Source: Magnetovibrio sp.
GTDB taxonomy: Bacteria > Pseudomonadota > Alphaproteobacteria > Rhodospirillales > Magnetovibrionaceae
DNA: 6,666 nt
Assembly: GCA_016763895.1 (NCBI GenBank)
Contig: JAESSV010000122.1
Span: forward strand, 1 to 6,666
Direction: 5' to 3'
The translations under genes were made by a program, and so were the position numbers. Shown piece by piece: positions 5,071 through 6,666 of the stretch. Positions within the stretch are counted from its first letter, which is position 1; each line of letters begins with the position of its first letter. The notes beneath the pieces are model-generated. The model saw only the letters and a list, made by a program, of their open reading frames with translations. It did no database searches and was not told the origin of the DNA.

Positions 5071-5098
5071 ACGGCGCGACGGCGGAAGAAAGCGCCGT
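5071..5098. other. GC-rich inverted repeat, 7-bp arms
   Basis: ACGGCGC (5071-5077) and GCGCCGT (5092-5098) are perfect inverted arms around a 14-base purine-rich loop; ACGGCG is repeated inside the loop at 5079-5084. No T-tract follows on either strand, so it is not a terminator. It lies upstream of both predicted transcription starts, so a DNA-level role is more likely than an RNA one. Confidence 0.35.
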
Positions 5099-5135
5099 GT
5101 TGAGGTGTTCTGTTAACCATTTACTTGGGCGCGTG

Positions 5136-5144
5136 TGGTATAAT
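5136..5144 (+). promoter_or_regulatory. Extended -10 promoter of the Panacea gene
   Basis: TGGTATAAT contains a perfect -10 box (5139-5144) preceded by the TG-N extension. No good -35 box is present at normal spacing, as is typical of extended -10 promoters. Transcription would begin near 5151, 22 bases before the ATG at 5173. A start at the TTG at 5125 is therefore unlikely, because it would lie upstream of the transcript. Confidence 0.6.
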
Positions 5145-5172
5145 TTTTGTACATTTAACATTAAAAAACGGT

Positions 5173-5727
5173 ATGGGTTTTACGACGATGACTTTTGCTT
5201 CTAATTCGACATTTGATATCGCGTTTTGGTTTGCGGATCAGGCGTTGAATGAGAATGAATATTTACAGCCCCAAAAATTGCATCGTTTGCTGTATCTGGC
5301 CCAAGCTTTTTATGCCATTGCCTATGATGGACAGAAATTGATGCCGGCTGTATTTGTCGCGGATGATATGGGGCCTATCGAGCCGACGATGTTTCAAGCT
5401 TTTTCAAATGGTCGCCCCGATGTGAATGTCGAGTTGTTTTTGGCCTCTGATGTTGAGATTTTCTTGATGTCTATTTGGCGAAGGTTCGGACATCAAAAGC
5501 CTGAACAATTGAGCAAAATGACCAACCGCAATGCGGCTTATTCCATTGCCTTGCGCAAAGGACCTCGCACGGAAATTTCGTTGCACTCAATGGTCACAAC
5601 CTTTAAAGCGGAAACTGAAAAAAAGGCCGCGACCCCTGTGCAACCGGTCAATCCAGATGAGCGCGTTTTCCGCACCCAAGACGGGGCTTCCGTTCAAGTC
5701 AAATCGTGGGCGCCGGGCCTTAAATAA
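5173..5727 (+). CDS. Panacea (DUF4065, SocA/GepA-like) domain protein
   Basis: This 184-residue cytoplasmic protein has a Panacea-type domain at about residues 14-105. The signatures are FDIAFWF, then QKLHRLLYLAQAFYAIAYDGQKL (34-56), then MGPIEPTMFQAF (66-77), equivalent to the KLQKLLYYAQ and YGPV-P regions of DUF4065 proteins. Family members include the SocA antitoxin/proteolytic adaptor and the antitoxins of the PanAT toxin-antitoxin class. The tail (about 145-184) is Lys/Pro-rich and likely flexible. The start is the ATG at 5173, placed by the extended -10 promoter; a second ATG at 5188 is possible, and ribosome-site evidence is weak for both. No toxin-like small gene lies on either side: the left neighbour is a divergent cyclase and the right one a convergent cyclase 33 bases away. 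I therefore infer a solitary regulator or adaptor; similar solitary proteins occur in Rhodospirillales as far as I recall. The molecular role is unproven. Confidence 0.78.
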   Translation: MGFTTMTFASNSTFDIAFWFADQALNENEYLQPQKLHRLLYLAQAFYAIAYDGQKLMPAVFVADDMGPIEPTMFQAFSNGRPDVNVELFLASDVEIFLMSIWRRFGHQKPEQLSKMTNRNAAYSIALRKGPRTEISLHSMVTTFKAETEKKAATPVQPVNPDERVFRTQDGASVQVKSWAPGLK

Positions 5728-5760
5728 TCGATACCAAAGATGGCGAACAGAGGACCGAAT

Positions 5761-6666
5761 TTAGTAGTCCTCAGTCTCATCCCACATATCTTTGTTAAAG
5801 CGCAGACATTTATTTCGTCCACTTTCCTTGGCTTTGTAGAGGGCAATATCGGAATATTTGACACATTCCCAAAAGCCGCTTCCATCGTCAGGGAACATGG
5901 AAATACCGACCGAGAGGGTCTTTTTTAAGGGGCCCAAAGGTGTTTGGAAGGTGAAGCTTTCAAGTTCGGTGCGCACGCGTTCTGCCAAAAGCATGGCCCC
6001 TTCTTCATCCGTATGAGGCAGCAGCAAAATAAATTCTTCCCCACCATAACGGATCGCAAGGTCGGCATCACGGACCGCACCAGCTAAAATATTGGATAGG
6101 CCTTTGATGACCTCATCTCCAACATCGTGACCATAATTGTCATTGACCTTTTTGAAGAAATCAACGTCGCACATCAAAATGCCCATAGAGGCCTTCTGTC
6201 GCAAAAGTCCCGCCAGCATGCTGTCAATATAGTCTTCTAGGAAGCGACGGTTATAGAGACCCGTCATGGGGTCGCGCATCGCGGTTTCTTTCAAGGACTG
6301 CATCAATTGACGGGCTTCAATCACAGGGGCCGCTTGGTTCAAATAGATTTGTGCCATTTGAGCAATGCGGGTTCTTGATTGAGCTTCTTCTTCCGTCATA
6401 ACCAATTGCAAGACGCCGCCAATGTGTCCCGATAACATCATAGGGCTGCACACGTGGACCATTTTATCTAGCCCCTTGGAATTGCCAGAGAAGCGGGGGC
6501 ATATATTTTCATTTTGAAAACTTGAAACATCTGCGGCGGTGCGTTTACAGCGACAGGCTTCTGCATTGATCAAAATGTCGGGGTCACACCACAACTCAGA
6601 TGGGTTCTCTAAGCCGCCTACAAATATAGGCTCCACATTTTTTTCTTTTTCGATCACCGCGTAAAA
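5761..6666 (-). CDS. GAF-GGDEF diguanylate cyclase, C-terminal part (5' end outside window)
   Basis: The frame is open to the window edge (301 visible residues; three codons precede the GTG at 6657, which is probably internal). The first ~110 residues look like the second half of a GAF sensor domain, ending in CSPMMLSGHIGGVLQLVM. A linker helix (IEARQLMQSLKETAMRD) leads to a full GGDEF domain from DPMTGLYNRRFL (about 132), with CDVDFFKKVND, YGHDVGD, GGEEF (208-212) and an RxxD inhibitory site, RDAD (199-202), five residues before it. It should make cyclic-di-GMP and be product-inhibited. The GAF part has five cysteines, spaced C-x10-C-x-C-x15-C-x16-C (27, 38, 40, 56, 73), suggesting metal, Fe-S or thiol chemistry. 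Comparable GAF domains with conserved Cys positions occur in other GGDEF proteins. Other N-terminal domains, such as a receiver, may lie beyond the edge. No terminator is seen in the 33-base gap to the convergent Panacea gene. Confidence 0.93.
   Translation of the reverse strand, partial: FYAVIEKEKNVEPIFVGGLENPSELWCDPDILINAEACRCKRTAADVSSFQNENICPRFSGNSKGLDKMVHVCSPMMLSGHIGGVLQLVMTEEEAQSRTRIAQMAQIYLNQAAPVIEARQLMQSLKETAMRDPMTGLYNRRFLEDYIDSMLAGLLRQKASMGILMCDVDFFKKVNDNYGHDVGDEVIKGLSNILAGAVRDADLAIRYGGEEFILLLPHTDEEGAMLLAERVRTELESFTFQTPLGPLKKTLSVGISMFPDDGSGFWECVKYSDIALYKAKESGRNKCLRFNKDMWDETEDY

Larger units (their letters stand above)
4835..5172. other. Divergent regulatory region between the GGDEF and Panacea genes
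   Basis: These 338 bases separate two divergently transcribed genes. They hold a sigma-54-type promoter reading left (4938-4952), an inverted repeat (4996-5013), a 12-bp palindrome (5043-5054), a GC-rich stem-loop (5071-5098), and an extended -10 promoter reading right (5136-5144). Two open frames cross it (4796-5002 on + and 4862-5161 on -), but neither has a ribosome site or a protein-like composition, and both overlap the promoters. Confidence 0.7.

Noticed and set aside
4862..5161. 99-codon minus-strand open frame between the cyclase and Panacea genes
   Set aside because: It overlaps the sigma-54 and extended -10 promoters, lacks a ribosome site, and has no recognisable domain.

Overview
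The window looks like ordinary chromosome from an alphaproteobacterium, most likely a motile, flagellated member of the Rhodospirillales or a close relative. This is inferred from protein style: the aspartyl-tRNA synthetase tail carries the alphaproteobacterial-type APGIDR motif, the chemoreceptor tip has the DQTNLLALNATIEAARAG core, and several proteins read like families I know from Magnetospirillum- and Terasakiella-type genomes. Base composition is moderate, roughly half G+C by eye. No genus can be fixed from the sequence alone. I see no mobile element, CRISPR array, tRNA or rRNA.

Layout. (1) 1-445: 3' end of aspS on the + strand. (2) 446-885: a long non-coding leader holding a weak promoter candidate, a direct repeat, two overlapping palindromes and a perfect 8-bp stem-loop. 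(3) 886-1422 and 1526-3346, both +: a small soluble PAS protein resembling the FAD-binding PAS of the aerotaxis receptor Aer, then a full-length membrane chemoreceptor (MCP). A composite hairpin covers the PAS stop codon. (4) 3366-3938, -: a conserved-looking protein of unknown function, convergent with the MCP, whose N-terminal part is built from an in-frame 12-bp tandem repeat. (5) 4085-4834, -: a GGDEF diguanylate cyclase, followed downstream by an intrinsic terminator at 3967-4004 and preceded by a near-consensus sigma-54 promoter at 4938-4952. (6) 4835-5172: a divergent regulatory region with several inverted repeats. (7) 5173-5727, +: a Panacea-type (DUF4065, SocA-like) protein with an extended -10 promoter. 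(8) 5761-6666, -: the C-terminal part of a GAF-GGDEF diguanylate cyclase that runs off the window edge.

Taken together the region is rich in motility and signalling genes. A redox/oxygen-type PAS sensor sits beside a chemoreceptor, and two different cyclic-di-GMP synthases both retain the GG(D/E)EF active site and the RxxD inhibitory site. The most useful leads are the sigma-54 promoter of the first cyclase, the split Aer-like PAS/MCP pair, the cysteine-rich GAF domain, and the Panacea protein without an evident toxin partner. None of these amounts to a clearly new system on sequence alone.
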